Assembly (NCBI GenBank): GCA_003649565.1
Contig: QMSF01000037.1
Location: forward strand, 1 to 7,332
Source: Thermoprotei archaeon
Lineage (GTDB): Archaea > Thermoproteota > Methanomethylicia > Nezhaarchaeales > WYZ-LMO8
Direction: 5' to 3'
DNA: 7,332 nucleotides
Part shown: in pieces, positions 1-5,812 of the stretch
Layout: the number at the start of each line of letters is the position of its first letter
Position numbering within the stretch: the first letter of the stretch is position 1
Made by a program: the position numbers and the translations under genes
Notes under the pieces: model-generated
The model's database searches: none
What the model was told of the DNA's origin: nothing
The model's input: only the letters and a program-made list of their open reading frames with translations

Positions 1-411
1 ATGACCTGGAACTCTAGCTGGCTCAGTACCTCTAGGCTTTGTAGTTACGAAGTAAGGTCCGAGAGCCGTAAACCTCTTGTAGAGCTTGCTGAAATCAACA
101 ACTAAGTCTCTGACAACAGGCAGATTAGCTAAAGGCTCTATGACATATTCTTTGCCGGGCTCGACTTCAGCTCTGCATGCTGGTCTCGCATCGCCGTTAA
201 CCATGACGGCACATGAGCCGCATCGCCATATCTTACAGCTATACCTAAATGCCAATGTGGGATCGTAATTGTCGTGGATATAGATCAATGCATCTAGAAC
301 CTTCATGCCTCGGTAGTATGGAACCTCATAGGTTTCATATCTTGGTTTTTCATCTCTTTCAGGGTCGTATCTAAATACCTTGAACTTGACTATTGGTTTT
401 TCTTGACTCAC
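1..411 (-). CDS. sdhB: Succinate dehydrogenase/fumarate reductase iron-sulfur subunit, N-terminal part (partial)
   Basis: This is the electron-transfer subunit that takes electrons from the flavoprotein through iron-sulfur clusters. The visible 137 residues start MSQEKPIVKFKVFRYDP and make up the plant-type [2Fe-2S] ferredoxin domain of the family. Cluster cysteines are Cys59, Cys64, Cys67 and Cys79 (motif SCKIWRCGSC followed by AC), spaced as in FrdB/SdhB. The stretch IYIHDNYDPTLAFRYSCK before them is also typical. The start is GTG at 411-409: an ATG one base upstream (413-411) is out of frame and runs straight into TGA, and a strong ribosome-binding site fits the GTG. The gene lies 13 bases after the flavoprotein stop, so the two are surely co-transcribed. 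The C-terminal half, with the [4Fe-4S] and [3Fe-4S] cysteines or, in TfrB-like proteins, a heterodisulfide-reductase-like extension, lies before the window start. The SdhB, FrdB and TfrB types therefore cannot be told apart here. Confidence 0.93.
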   Translation of the reverse strand, partial: MSQEKPIVKFKVFRYDPERDEKPRYETYEVPYYRGMKVLDALIYIHDNYDPTLAFRYSCKIWRCGSCAVMVNGDARPACRAEVEPGKEYVIEPLANLPVVRDLVVDFSKLYKRFTALGPYFVTTKPRGTEPARVPGH

Positions 412-414
412 ATT

Positions 415-425
415 CCTCCACCTCC
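415..425 (-). promoter_or_regulatory. Strong ribosome-binding site deciding the GTG start of the iron-sulfur subunit
   Basis: Read on the minus strand, GGAGGTGGAGG lies between the flavoprotein stop codon (TAG, 427-425, whose last G is the first base of the motif) and the GTG start at 411. It contains GGAGGTG, an excellent match to the archaeal anti-Shine-Dalgarno sequence, at about 7 bases spacing, and a second GGAGG at 3 bases. The doubled core suggests efficient re-initiation after the upstream gene. Confidence 0.75.
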
Positions 426-2149
426 TATACGTCTGGTGGCTTAAGCTTGATGAGCTCAACAGGCTCAGACCAGACCTTCATCTCGCCGTCAACCTTCTTT
501 ATCACTGTGTGTACGAGCCAGTTCTTGTTGTCCTTCTGCGGATAGTCGTCTCTGACATGAGCTCCTCTGCTCTCCTTTCTGAACATGGCTGCTCTCGTAA
601 CCATTTCAGCTACGGTGAGCATGTTCTCGAACTCTATTGCTTCAACCCAGTCCATTCTATACCTCCTGCTTCCATCGGGTACTCCGACTTTAGGTAGATC
701 CTGAACCCTCATTCTCTCTATGACACCTAGAGCTTTCTTCATGGATTCTTCCGTTCTCACTATGCCGACGTTGTCCCACATGACCTCCTGTAGCTCTCTC
801 CTGACCTTTGATGGGTGGATGTAGTCCTTTCTACCCAAGAATCCGAATATTCTATCTCTCTCCTTAGCAACCTCGCTTGGATCTAAGGGCTTGTAGTCAA
901 CGCTCTTAGCGTATTTGGCTGCGCTAATGCCTGCTCTCCAGCCGAATACTATTAGCGTGGTTATGGAGTTGCCTCCGAGTCTATTAGCTCCATGAACGCC
1001 ACCCATTTCTTCGCCAGCTACGAAGAGTCCTGGAACCTTAGTTGAGCAGTCGGGCTCGGCCCTAACGCCTCCCATGAAGTAGTGGCATGTTGGGTAGACG
1101 TGTATTGGCTCTTTGGCCAAGTCTATTCCAGTCAAGAACAATATTTTCCTTCGGGTTACGCCAAGCCTACGTTCAATAACGTCTTCAGGTATGTGGCTGG
1201 CATCGAGATATACGCCGCCCCATTCGGTGCCTCTGCCTTCTCTTACTTCAGTACATATTGCTCTAGCGACAACATCTCTCTTAGCAAGCTCCATGCGTTG
1301 AGGGTCATATCTCTTCATGAAGCGCTCGCCTTTATTATTTAGCAAGTATGCTCCAATCATTCTGACGGCTTCGGTCACAAGTGTCCCACGTCTCTCAGGA
1401 GGATAGGCCAATCCCGTTGGGTGGAACTGCACCATCTCCATGTCTATGAGCTCGGCGCCAACTCTATAAGCCATGGCCCTTCCATCGCCAGTGTTCTGAA
1501 CTGGATTTGATGTATACCTGTAAATTTGACCTGCACCGCCAGTCGCCAAGACTACAGCCTTGGTCTTAAAGGCTATGAGCTCTCCCTTCTTTATGTCCAA
1601 GCCAACGGCTCCGCTTATGGCACCATTAGTCGTTAGAAGGTTTGTTATCATGACTTCTTCGAATACTCTTATGTTCCTCCTCATCACTTCCCTGTTAAGT
1701 GCAACCATGTAGTGAGATCCCGCTAAGTCGCCGAGAATGACGACTCTCGCATGGGCACCGCCAGGAGCAAATTGAAAGAGTCTTCCATCTTCCTGTCTTT
1801 CGAATACTATACCCATCCTCTCAAGGTCGACGAGTCTTTCAACAGCCTCCCTTGTTAAGACGTCTACAAGCCTTTGATCATTGATGTACTCGCCTCCAAC
1901 AACAGTATCTCTAAAGTGCACATCGGGGTTATCTGTTGGGTCGCCGTGACCTATAGCAACCTCCATTCCGCCGGTCGACATGACTGTAGCACCGCTCTTC
2001 CTGAAGAGGCCCTTAGAGCATATCGCAACGTCGACATTCATGTCGTCAGCCTTGATGCCAGCAAGAAGCCCCGCAGCGCCAGCGCCGACAACAAGTACAT
2101 CAGTCTCGACAACGTCATCAGCAACCTCATGAAGCTTCAATATGCTCAA
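425..2149 (-). CDS. sdhA: Succinate dehydrogenase/fumarate reductase flavoprotein subunit
   Basis: This 574-residue FAD protein interconverts succinate and fumarate and pairs with the iron-sulfur protein encoded just downstream. The Rossmann motif VVGAGAAG is at residues 20-27, with a second FAD motif LATGGAG at 201-207. The dicarboxylate site looks complete: QFHPTG with His243, TEAVR with Glu260 and the proton-donating Arg263, CHYFMGG with His356, and HGANRLGGNS with Arg390. The C-terminal signature ESRGAHVRDDYP is at 526-537. Length is normal for the family. The start is TTG (2149-2147): no ATG exists near this end, and the N-terminus reaches the FAD fold at the usual distance. One oddity is that the region where SdhA/FrdA proteins carry the FAD-linking histidine (SHTxxxxGG) reads KSGATVMSTGG (51-61) with no histidine, so FAD is probably bound non-covalently. 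In E. coli FrdA, replacing this histidine spares fumarate reduction but abolishes succinate oxidation, so a fumarate reductase or thiol:fumarate reductase role is possible. Membrane anchor genes are not in the window. Confidence 0.93.
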   Translation of the reverse strand: MSILKLHEVADDVVETDVLVVGAGAAGLLAGIKADDMNVDVAICSKGLFRKSGATVMSTGGMEVAIGHGDPTDNPDVHFRDTVVGGEYINDQRLVDVLTREAVERLVDLERMGIVFERQEDGRLFQFAPGGAHARVVILGDLAGSHYMVALNREVMRRNIRVFEEVMITNLLTTNGAISGAVGLDIKKGELIAFKTKAVVLATGGAGQIYRYTSNPVQNTGDGRAMAYRVGAELIDMEMVQFHPTGLAYPPERRGTLVTEAVRMIGAYLLNNKGERFMKRYDPQRMELAKRDVVARAICTEVREGRGTEWGGVYLDASHIPEDVIERRLGVTRRKILFLTGIDLAKEPIHVYPTCHYFMGGVRAEPDCSTKVPGLFVAGEEMGGVHGANRLGGNSITTLIVFGWRAGISAAKYAKSVDYKPLDPSEVAKERDRIFGFLGRKDYIHPSKVRRELQEVMWDNVGIVRTEESMKKALGVIERMRVQDLPKVGVPDGSRRYRMDWVEAIEFENMLTVAEMVTRAAMFRKESRGAHVRDDYPQKDNKNWLVHTVIKKVDGEMKVWSEPVELIKLKPPDV

Positions 2150-2242
2150 ACCCCCTCGACTATATTGAGTTTCAGTAAGCGTTAAATACTCACAGTTTTA
2201 AAGCTTCCCCGAAGTTAAAGTATTGATAGGTGGTCGTCCTCC
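2150..2242. promoter_or_regulatory. Divergent promoter region between sdhAB and the dehydrogenase gene
   Basis: This 93-base spacer drives both directions. A near-symmetric AT-rich box, GTTTTAAAGC on plus and GCTTTAAAAC on minus (2195-2204), can serve as a TATA element either way. Its centre is about 43 bases before the plus-strand ATG at 2243 and about 50 before the minus-strand TTG at 2149. A second minus-strand candidate, GTATTTAAC (2189-2181), lies 36 bases before that TTG. Between 2202 and 2216 the sequence CTTC-CCC-GAAG, extendable by A-T and G-U pairs, forms a small inverted repeat that could be an operator. The minus-strand start is preceded by GAGGGGGT. Boxes were judged by eye; transcription starts are not known. 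Confidence 0.55.
2229..2235 (+). promoter_or_regulatory. Ribosome-binding site of the dehydrogenase
   Basis: GGTGGTC matches the archaeal consensus GGTGATC at six of seven positions and is 7 bases before the ATG at 2243. It supports that ATG as the start and argues against a leaderless transcript. Confidence 0.7.
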
Positions 2243-3367
2243 ATGCCAGGCACGTATAAGATAGTGGTCGTCCCTGGAGACGGTATTGGTCGAGAAGTCG
2301 TGCCAGAGGCCGTAAAGGCTCTCAAAGCCTGTGAGGAAGTCATAACGGGATTAAACTTCGAGTTCATAGAGTTTGAAGCTGGAGCAATGTATTACCTAAA
2401 GAACTTAAAGGAGGAATATCCGCCCGAGCTCATACCAACATGCAGAAAGAGTCATGGAATACTCTTTGGCGCTGTCGGCTGGCAAGATGCTAGATGGCCT
2501 GATGGAACCTATGCTGGCGCAAAGCTAATCTTCGATCTGAGGTTCGGCTTAGATCTATACGCAAACGTTAGGCCATGCAAGCTCTATCCTAATGTGCCAA
2601 CACCAATAAAGAAGGGACCGGAGCACATAGACATGGTTATAATAAGAGAAAACACTGAAGACCTATACCAAGGCATAGGCGGCAGACTCAATAGGGGAGG
2701 GGAATCAGAGCTAGCCATAGATGTAAGAGTCCTAACGAAGAAGGGCTGCGAAAGAGTCATAAGATACGCATTTGAGCTCGCCAGATTTAGACCTCAAGGC
2801 GCACCAATGGATGGCAAGAAGAGGGTTACATGCATTGACAAGAGCAATGTGCTAAAGGCCTGCGTATTCTGGAGAGAAATATTCAATAAAGTAGCTGAAA
2901 ACTATCCCGACATTGAAAAAGATTATGCCTACATAGATGCTTGGACTCAATGGGCTGTTAGGAGACCAGAATGGTACAATGTGTGTGTCGTCACAAACAT
3001 GTTTGGAGATATAATCACAGACCTAGCCGCTGCAATACAGGGAGGACTAGGATTAGCTCCAAGCCTTCAGGTAGGAGACGAATTGGCAATGGCCGAGCCA
3101 GTCCACGGCTCAGCACCCAAGTACTATGGCAAAAAAGTAACAAACCCAATGGCAGCCATACTCTCAGCAATGTGGCTCATGAGGTACTTCCACCAGAAAT
3201 ATGGAGATAAAGCTGCTGCCGAAGCTGCAGCAAGAATTGAAGCTGCTGTTGTAGAGGTTCTCAAGGAAGGAAAGGTCTTAACCTATGACCTCGGTGGCTC
3301 AGCTCATACAGATGAAGTCGGAGACGAGATTGCCAAGAAGATAAAGACTGTGCAAGTAACAGTCTAA
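2243..3367 (+). CDS. Isocitrate/isopropylmalate/tartrate dehydrogenase family enzyme, probably NADP-linked
   Basis: This 374-residue enzyme should oxidise and decarboxylate a 2-hydroxy acid bearing a 3-carboxylate (isocitrate, homoisocitrate, 3-isopropylmalate, D-malate or tartrate), using Mg2+ or Mn2+ and NAD(P)+. Family landmarks in order are VVPGDGIG (8-15), GAVGW (76-80), substrate arginines Arg100 and Arg110 in [13 protein letters not shown], Arg135 in [10 protein letters not shown] (135-144), catalytic Lys200 in DKSN, and metal ligands Asp232, Asp256 and Asp260 in the IDAW and FGDIITD motifs. HGSAP (288-292) and TYDLGGSA (347-354) follow. The motifs are mixed: RENTED is like isocitrate/homoisocitrate dehydrogenases, while GAVGW and GGR (146-148) recall tartrate/D-malate dehydrogenases. 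After HGSAP comes Lys293-Tyr294, matching the NADP-determining Lys344-Tyr345 of E. coli isocitrate dehydrogenase rather than the Asp-Ile of NAD-dependent isopropylmalate enzymes. The exact substrate is not settled. No leuC/leuD or other leucine gene is visible, and the divergent sdhAB favours a TCA or dicarboxylate role. Confidence 0.9.
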   Translation: MPGTYKIVVVPGDGIGREVVPEAVKALKACEEVITGLNFEFIEFEAGAMYYLKNLKEEYPPELIPTCRKSHGILFGAVGWQDARWPDGTYAGAKLIFDLRFGLDLYANVRPCKLYPNVPTPIKKGPEHIDMVIIRENTEDLYQGIGGRLNRGGESELAIDVRVLTKKGCERVIRYAFELARFRPQGAPMDGKKRVTCIDKSNVLKACVFWREIFNKVAENYPDIEKDYAYIDAWTQWAVRRPEWYNVCVVTNMFGDIITDLAAAIQGGLGLAPSLQVGDELAMAEPVHGSAPKYYGKKVTNPMAAILSAMWLMRYFHQKYGDKAAAEAAARIEAAVVEVLKEGKVLTYDLGGSAHTDEVGDEIAKKIKTVQVTV

Positions 3368-3380
3368 ACAATTTCATAAC

Positions 3381-3395
3381 TTTCTCCTTTTTGTT
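3381..3395 (+). terminator. T-rich archaeal-type terminator after the dehydrogenase
   Basis: TTTCTCCTTTTTGTT begins 14 bases after the stop codon. It has no stable hairpin, as expected of archaeal termination at oligo-T tracts. Confidence 0.5.
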
Positions 3396-3430
3396 ACGTA
3401 AACTTAAGCTGTCTTCACGACTATTCCCAC

Positions 3431-3445
3431 GTAAAAGTTTTATTT
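3431..3445 (+). promoter_or_regulatory. BRE/TATA-like promoter of the amidase
   Basis: GTAAAAG (3431-3437) fits the archaeal B recognition element pattern RNWAANN and is directly followed by the TATA-like TTTTATTT (3438-3445). The box centre is about 41 bases before the ATG at 3482. That predicts a transcript start near 3466 and a short leader carrying the ribosome-binding site. Confidence 0.55.
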
Positions 3446-3469
3446 GGAATGACATAGGAGTCTCTACAA

Positions 3470-3474
3470 GGTGA
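3470..3474 (+). promoter_or_regulatory. Ribosome-binding site of the amidase
   Basis: GGTGA (within AAGGTGAGTC) lies 7 bases before the ATG at 3482. The GTG inside it is out of frame, so the ATG is the start. Confidence 0.65.
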
Positions 3475-3481
3475 GTCCTTC

Positions 3482-4600
3482 ATGGAGTACTTCGATCTAT
3501 ATAGGGCTGCTATCATACAGATAGAGATTCAAAAACTAGCCTTTGAGAAGGATGACGTTAAGGTAAACCTACAACATGCACTTCAACTTCTAGACAGCGT
3601 TCAAGTATATGGACCTGTCGGCAAGGCCGCTAGAGACAAATTCGCTCCAATAAAGCTGATATGCTTCCCAGAGTACTTCCTCCAAGGCGAGCTTTTCTTC
3701 CATAAGTCAGGCTTCGGCCCGAGCGTTAAAGAGCTGAACAAGAAAGGCGTCCACGTACAGGTGCCCGGTGAGGAAACTGATAAGCTTGCCGAGAAGGCCG
3801 TAGAGCTAGATGCTTACATAAATGGAGTTGTCTTGGAGTACGACCCTGAATGGGGCGACGACTTAGTATTTAACACGTCCTTCATAATAGACCCCAATGG
3901 CAAAATAATCTTGAAGTACAGAAAGATAATGCCAGCATTACACTTCGAAACAGCTGCAAGCCCCCATGACTTGCTAGACGAATACATGAAGAAGTATGGT
4001 CAAGGGAAATCACTTCTAGAAGTAATGTTCCCAGTTGTTGAAACATCCATTGGAAAGCTTGGAGCAATAATATGCATGGACGGTCACTTCCCAGAGTGCT
4101 ATAGGGCACTTGGTGTTCAAGGCGCTGAAGTGGTCATGAGACATGGATTCATGGCTAGCATGATCGATCCGCCAAGCAACATATGGGAAATACAGAACAG
4201 AGATGCTGCATGGGCAAACAGCTTCTATGTATGCGCAGCAAACATAGGAGTAGGTAGAGACGTTCCATATCCAAGAGGGATAACCGGAGGAGACTCAATG
4301 ATAGTTGACTTCAATGGAAACATAGTTGCTAGAGCACCACATCCATCAGAGACCATAGTCGTCGGAACAATAAACATAAACACTCTAAGGAGAAGAAGAC
4401 TGGATCCAGGTAGGAACTTCATAGCTCAACTTAGAAATGAAGTATTCCGCGAGATATACACCGATACCATATACCCGCCAAACCTATACCTGAAACCAGA
4501 AAATAGAGTACAGTACATACCAGATCTATACAAGAGAAACGTGACCTACCTAGGCATAATAGACAAATTAGTTCAAAAGAGAATATACCTTAAACCGTAA
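3482..4600 (+). CDS. Nitrilase-superfamily carbon-nitrogen hydrolase (aliphatic amidase/formamidase-like)
   Basis: This 372-residue cytoplasmic hydrolase should cleave a non-peptide C-N bond, releasing ammonia from an amide or carbamoyl compound. The Glu-Lys-Cys catalytic triad is visible: Glu64 in CFPEYF, Lys148 in KYRKIMP and Cys198 in AIICMDGHFPE. The region GVQGAEVVMRHGF (211-223) and then the WxxQNRDAAWANSFYVCAAN stretch, with its conserved RAxAxxN-like core, resemble the aliphatic amidase/formamidase branch. So does GITGGDSMIVDFNGNIV (266-282). Two segments exceed a minimal nitrilase domain: an insert around 155-185 after the lysine, and a C-terminal tail of about 70 residues after TININTLRRRR (296-306), rich in tyrosine and basic residues. 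Such tails often form oligomer interfaces in this family. The start is fixed by the ribosome-binding site at 3470-3474. No signal peptide or membrane segment is seen. The substrate is unknown. A nitrilase or N-carbamoyl-amino-acid hydrolase cannot be excluded, but an amidase is more likely. Confidence 0.9.
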   Translation: MEYFDLYRAAIIQIEIQKLAFEKDDVKVNLQHALQLLDSVQVYGPVGKAARDKFAPIKLICFPEYFLQGELFFHKSGFGPSVKELNKKGVHVQVPGEETDKLAEKAVELDAYINGVVLEYDPEWGDDLVFNTSFIIDPNGKIILKYRKIMPALHFETAASPHDLLDEYMKKYGQGKSLLEVMFPVVETSIGKLGAIICMDGHFPECYRALGVQGAEVVMRHGFMASMIDPPSNIWEIQNRDAAWANSFYVCAANIGVGRDVPYPRGITGGDSMIVDFNGNIVARAPHPSETIVVGTININTLRRRRLDPGRNFIAQLRNEVFREIYTDTIYPPNLYLKPENRVQYIPDLYKRNVTYLGIIDKLVQKRIYLKP

Positions 4601-4607
4601 CAAACAC

Positions 4608-4635
4608 CTTTTTCACTCATCTCCCATTATTTTTC
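4608..4635 (+). terminator. T-rich terminator after the amidase
   Basis: Two oligo-T tracts, CTTTTTC (4608-4614) and TTATTTTTC (4627-4635), follow the TAA stop within 35 bases. This is the usual archaeal hairpin-free end signal. Confidence 0.5.
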
Positions 4636-4715
4636 AATTTGAAAAGTCCCCACTCTTCCTTGAAGCTTTAAGGAGCTGCATCATGGTGCCAGTCTGTGAT
4701 AACTTGTAGCCATAG

Positions 4716-4723
4716 CTTTTAAT
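4716..4723 (+). promoter_or_regulatory. TATA-like box of the amidohydrolase
   Basis: CTTTTAAT is centred about 42 bases before the ATG at 4761, the same distance as the boxes before the dehydrogenase and the amidase. A transcript start near 4744 would leave a short leader with GGTG. Confidence 0.45.
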
Positions 4724-4750
4724 CTGAATTGCATTGTAAAATCTAATCTT

Positions 4751-4754
4751 GGTG
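4751..4754 (+). promoter_or_regulatory. Ribosome-binding site that decides the amidohydrolase start
   Basis: GGTG is 6 bases before the ATG at 4761. A longer in-frame reading from TTG at 4749 would put this motif inside the gene and add four residues (MVLA) with no site of its own, so the ATG is preferred. Confidence 0.65.
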
Positions 4755-4760
4755 CTGGCC

Positions 4761-5708
4761 ATGTCAAGCGAGCAATTCTTCACAATAGATTGTGAAACCC
4801 ACTTATGGGATCTTAGAGGTTTAAGACCCAAGCTCAAAGAGGCTGACGAGTTTCTCAAATCTCTCGAGAGAAGAGCTAAAATAATAACAGGCAAAGACGT
4901 CGATTTGACCTACGTCACAGTCGATGATCTTCTCAACATGATGAATGAAGCCGGAATAGACGTTGCAGTATGCCTAGCCCTCGGATTCAAGAAAACATTC
5001 AGGAGGATGTGGGTTCCCAATGAGCTAGTAGCTGAAGCTATGAGAAGAGCACCTGACAGGATAATAGGATTCGGCTATGTAAACCCCCTCGAAGGTGAAG
5101 CAGCTCTTCTAGAACTCGAGCGTATAGCGCTAGAACTTGGACTAAAAGGCCTAAAGCTCTATCCATTAGAGGGATTCTATCCAAATGACGAGAAAATAGC
5201 CTTCCCAGTATACGAGAAATGCGTTGAGCTAGGCATTAGAAACATAGCCTTCCACATGGGAAGAGCCGCAATGCCCAATTTAAGACTGAGATATGCGCAT
5301 CCTCTATATCTAGATGATGTAGCTGAATGCTTTCCAGAGCTAAACATCATATGCTTCCATGCAGCATATCCATGGATTGACGACTTAATAGCGGTGGCAG
5401 GCAGATGCAAAAACATAATGATAGCCTTCTCCTATGTCTGCGCCCCTATAACATGGGCACCCTACTGGGTTTTAGAAATGCTAGGAAAAGTCCTTCGAGA
5501 AATAGGGCCGGATAGGATATGTTGGGGTAGTGATTGGCCCACCTATGCAAATGTTAAGGAACAGCTAGAGGTCTTGAGGAAGATAAAGATGCCTGAAGAC
5601 TTACAAAAGAAGTACGGCTTCCCGGAGTTAACAGATGAAATAAAGAGAAAGTTCTTCGGAGAAAACCTGGCAAGGATCTTAGGAATCGAAGTTAAAAAGC
5701 GCATCTAG
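4761..5708 (+). CDS. Amidohydrolase family 2 (ACMSD-like) metal-dependent hydrolase or decarboxylase
   Basis: This 315-residue TIM-barrel enzyme belongs to the group containing aminocarboxymuconate-semialdehyde decarboxylase (ACMSD), resorcylate decarboxylases and LigI-type lactonases. Metal and catalytic positions are visible from the N-terminus: Asp10-x-Glu12-x-His14 in FTIDCETHLWD, His165 in AFHMGRA, His200 in ICFHAAYPW, and Asp258 in CWGSDWP. The motif LKGLKLYPLEGFYPND (128-143) is the typical barrel strand of the family (often GIKLHP...PND). The tail FFGENLARILGI (298-309) is the standard ending. Having Glu rather than His at the second position of DxHxH suggests the DxD/ExH subgroup with a single divalent metal. 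Members cleave C-C or C-O bonds of small carboxylated substrates, and the reaction here cannot be told from sequence. The gene has its own promoter-like box. Family assignment is firm; function is open. Confidence 0.9.
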   Translation: MSSEQFFTIDCETHLWDLRGLRPKLKEADEFLKSLERRAKIITGKDVDLTYVTVDDLLNMMNEAGIDVAVCLALGFKKTFRRMWVPNELVAEAMRRAPDRIIGFGYVNPLEGEAALLELERIALELGLKGLKLYPLEGFYPNDEKIAFPVYEKCVELGIRNIAFHMGRAAMPNLRLRYAHPLYLDDVAECFPELNIICFHAAYPWIDDLIAVAGRCKNIMIAFSYVCAPITWAPYWVLEMLGKVLREIGPDRICWGSDWPTYANVKEQLEVLRKIKMPEDLQKKYGFPELTDEIKRKFFGENLARILGIEVKKRI

Positions 5709-5755
5709 AAATTAACTGTTAACAGCCTTCCTTCTTTAATGCTTCTTAGATCCAT

Positions 5756-5773
5756 AGGCTTGGAAAGCCTTTT
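5756..5773 (+). other. Hairpin followed by T run: terminator-like or operator
   Basis: AGGCTT (5756-5761) and AAGCCT (5765-5770) are perfect reverse complements around the 3-base loop GGA, and T5770-T5773 make a run of four Ts. This resembles a short intrinsic terminator. It also sits where a TATA box would be expected for the gene starting at 5813, so an operator or an attenuator-like element is an alternative. The stem is short and could be chance. Confidence 0.35.
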
Positions 5774-5801
5774 CTGCAAAACCACTTTAATGTTTGAGTC
5801 T

Positions 5802-5806
5802 GGTGG
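5802..5806 (+). promoter_or_regulatory. Ribosome-binding site supporting a TTG start
   Basis: GGTGG lies 6 bases before TTG at 5813. The nearby ATG at 5790 is in another frame and stops at 5814-5816, so the TTG is the best start for the flavoprotein. Confidence 0.6.
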
Positions 5807-5812
5807 AGCACC

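Larger units (their letters stand above)
3368..3481. other. Intergenic spacer with terminator and promoter
   Basis: This 114-base gap holds a T-rich end signal, the 8-base palindrome TTACGTAA (3394-3401), and a promoter-like box for the next gene. No coding potential is seen in it. Confidence 0.6.
4601..4760. other. Intergenic spacer upstream of the amidohydrolase
   Basis: This 160-base gap holds two T tracts just after the amidase stop, then about 80 bases with no recognisable element, then a promoter-like box and ribosome-binding site for the amidohydrolase. A 9-codon ATG frame (4683-4709) preceded by AGGAG is present, but nothing supports it as a real gene. Confidence 0.55.
5709..5812. 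other. Intergenic spacer upstream of the second flavoprotein
   Basis: This 104-base gap contains a small inverted repeat TTAAC-T-GTTAA (5712-5722), a pyrimidine-rich tract (5726-5737) that may end the preceding transcript, a perfect 6-bp hairpin (5756-5770), and the ribosome-binding site GGTGG (5802-5806). No TATA box is convincing at the expected distance. CTTTAATG (5785-5792) is AT-rich but too close to the start for a leader that carries the ribosome-binding site. Confidence 0.5.

Noticed and set aside
411..413. ATG as start of the iron-sulfur subunit
   Set aside because: On the minus strand it is followed at once by TGA; the GTG one frame over opens the real reading frame.
3261..3455. 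Minus-strand frame overlapping the end of the dehydrogenase and the spacer
   Set aside because: Its composition is that of an antisense shadow and no motif is seen. It covers the terminator and promoter region of the flanking genes.
4683..4709. Nine-codon ATG frame preceded by AGGAG upstream of the amidohydrolase, as a possible leader peptide
   Set aside because: It lies upstream of the predicted TATA-like box, so would not be on the same transcript, and its residues show no regulatory pattern.
4696..4727. C box-like GTGATAA and D box-like CTGA, as a C/D box guide RNA
   Set aside because: The C box has a mismatch, the distance is too short for two guide regions, no internal C'/D' boxes are seen, and the stretch contains the TATA-like box of the next gene.
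4749..4760. TTG at 4749 as start of the amidohydrolase
   Set aside because: It would place the GGTG ribosome-binding site inside the gene and has none before it; ATG at 4761 fits better.
4634..4894. Minus-strand open frame of 86 codons across the amidohydrolase start
   Set aside because: It overlaps a well-supported gene in antisense, has no recognisable motif and no ribosome-binding site. The other small frames inside the six genes (for example 86-268, 1082-1342, 1874-2185, 2971-3210, 3882-4109, 5177-5416, 6593-6784) were rejected on the same grounds.
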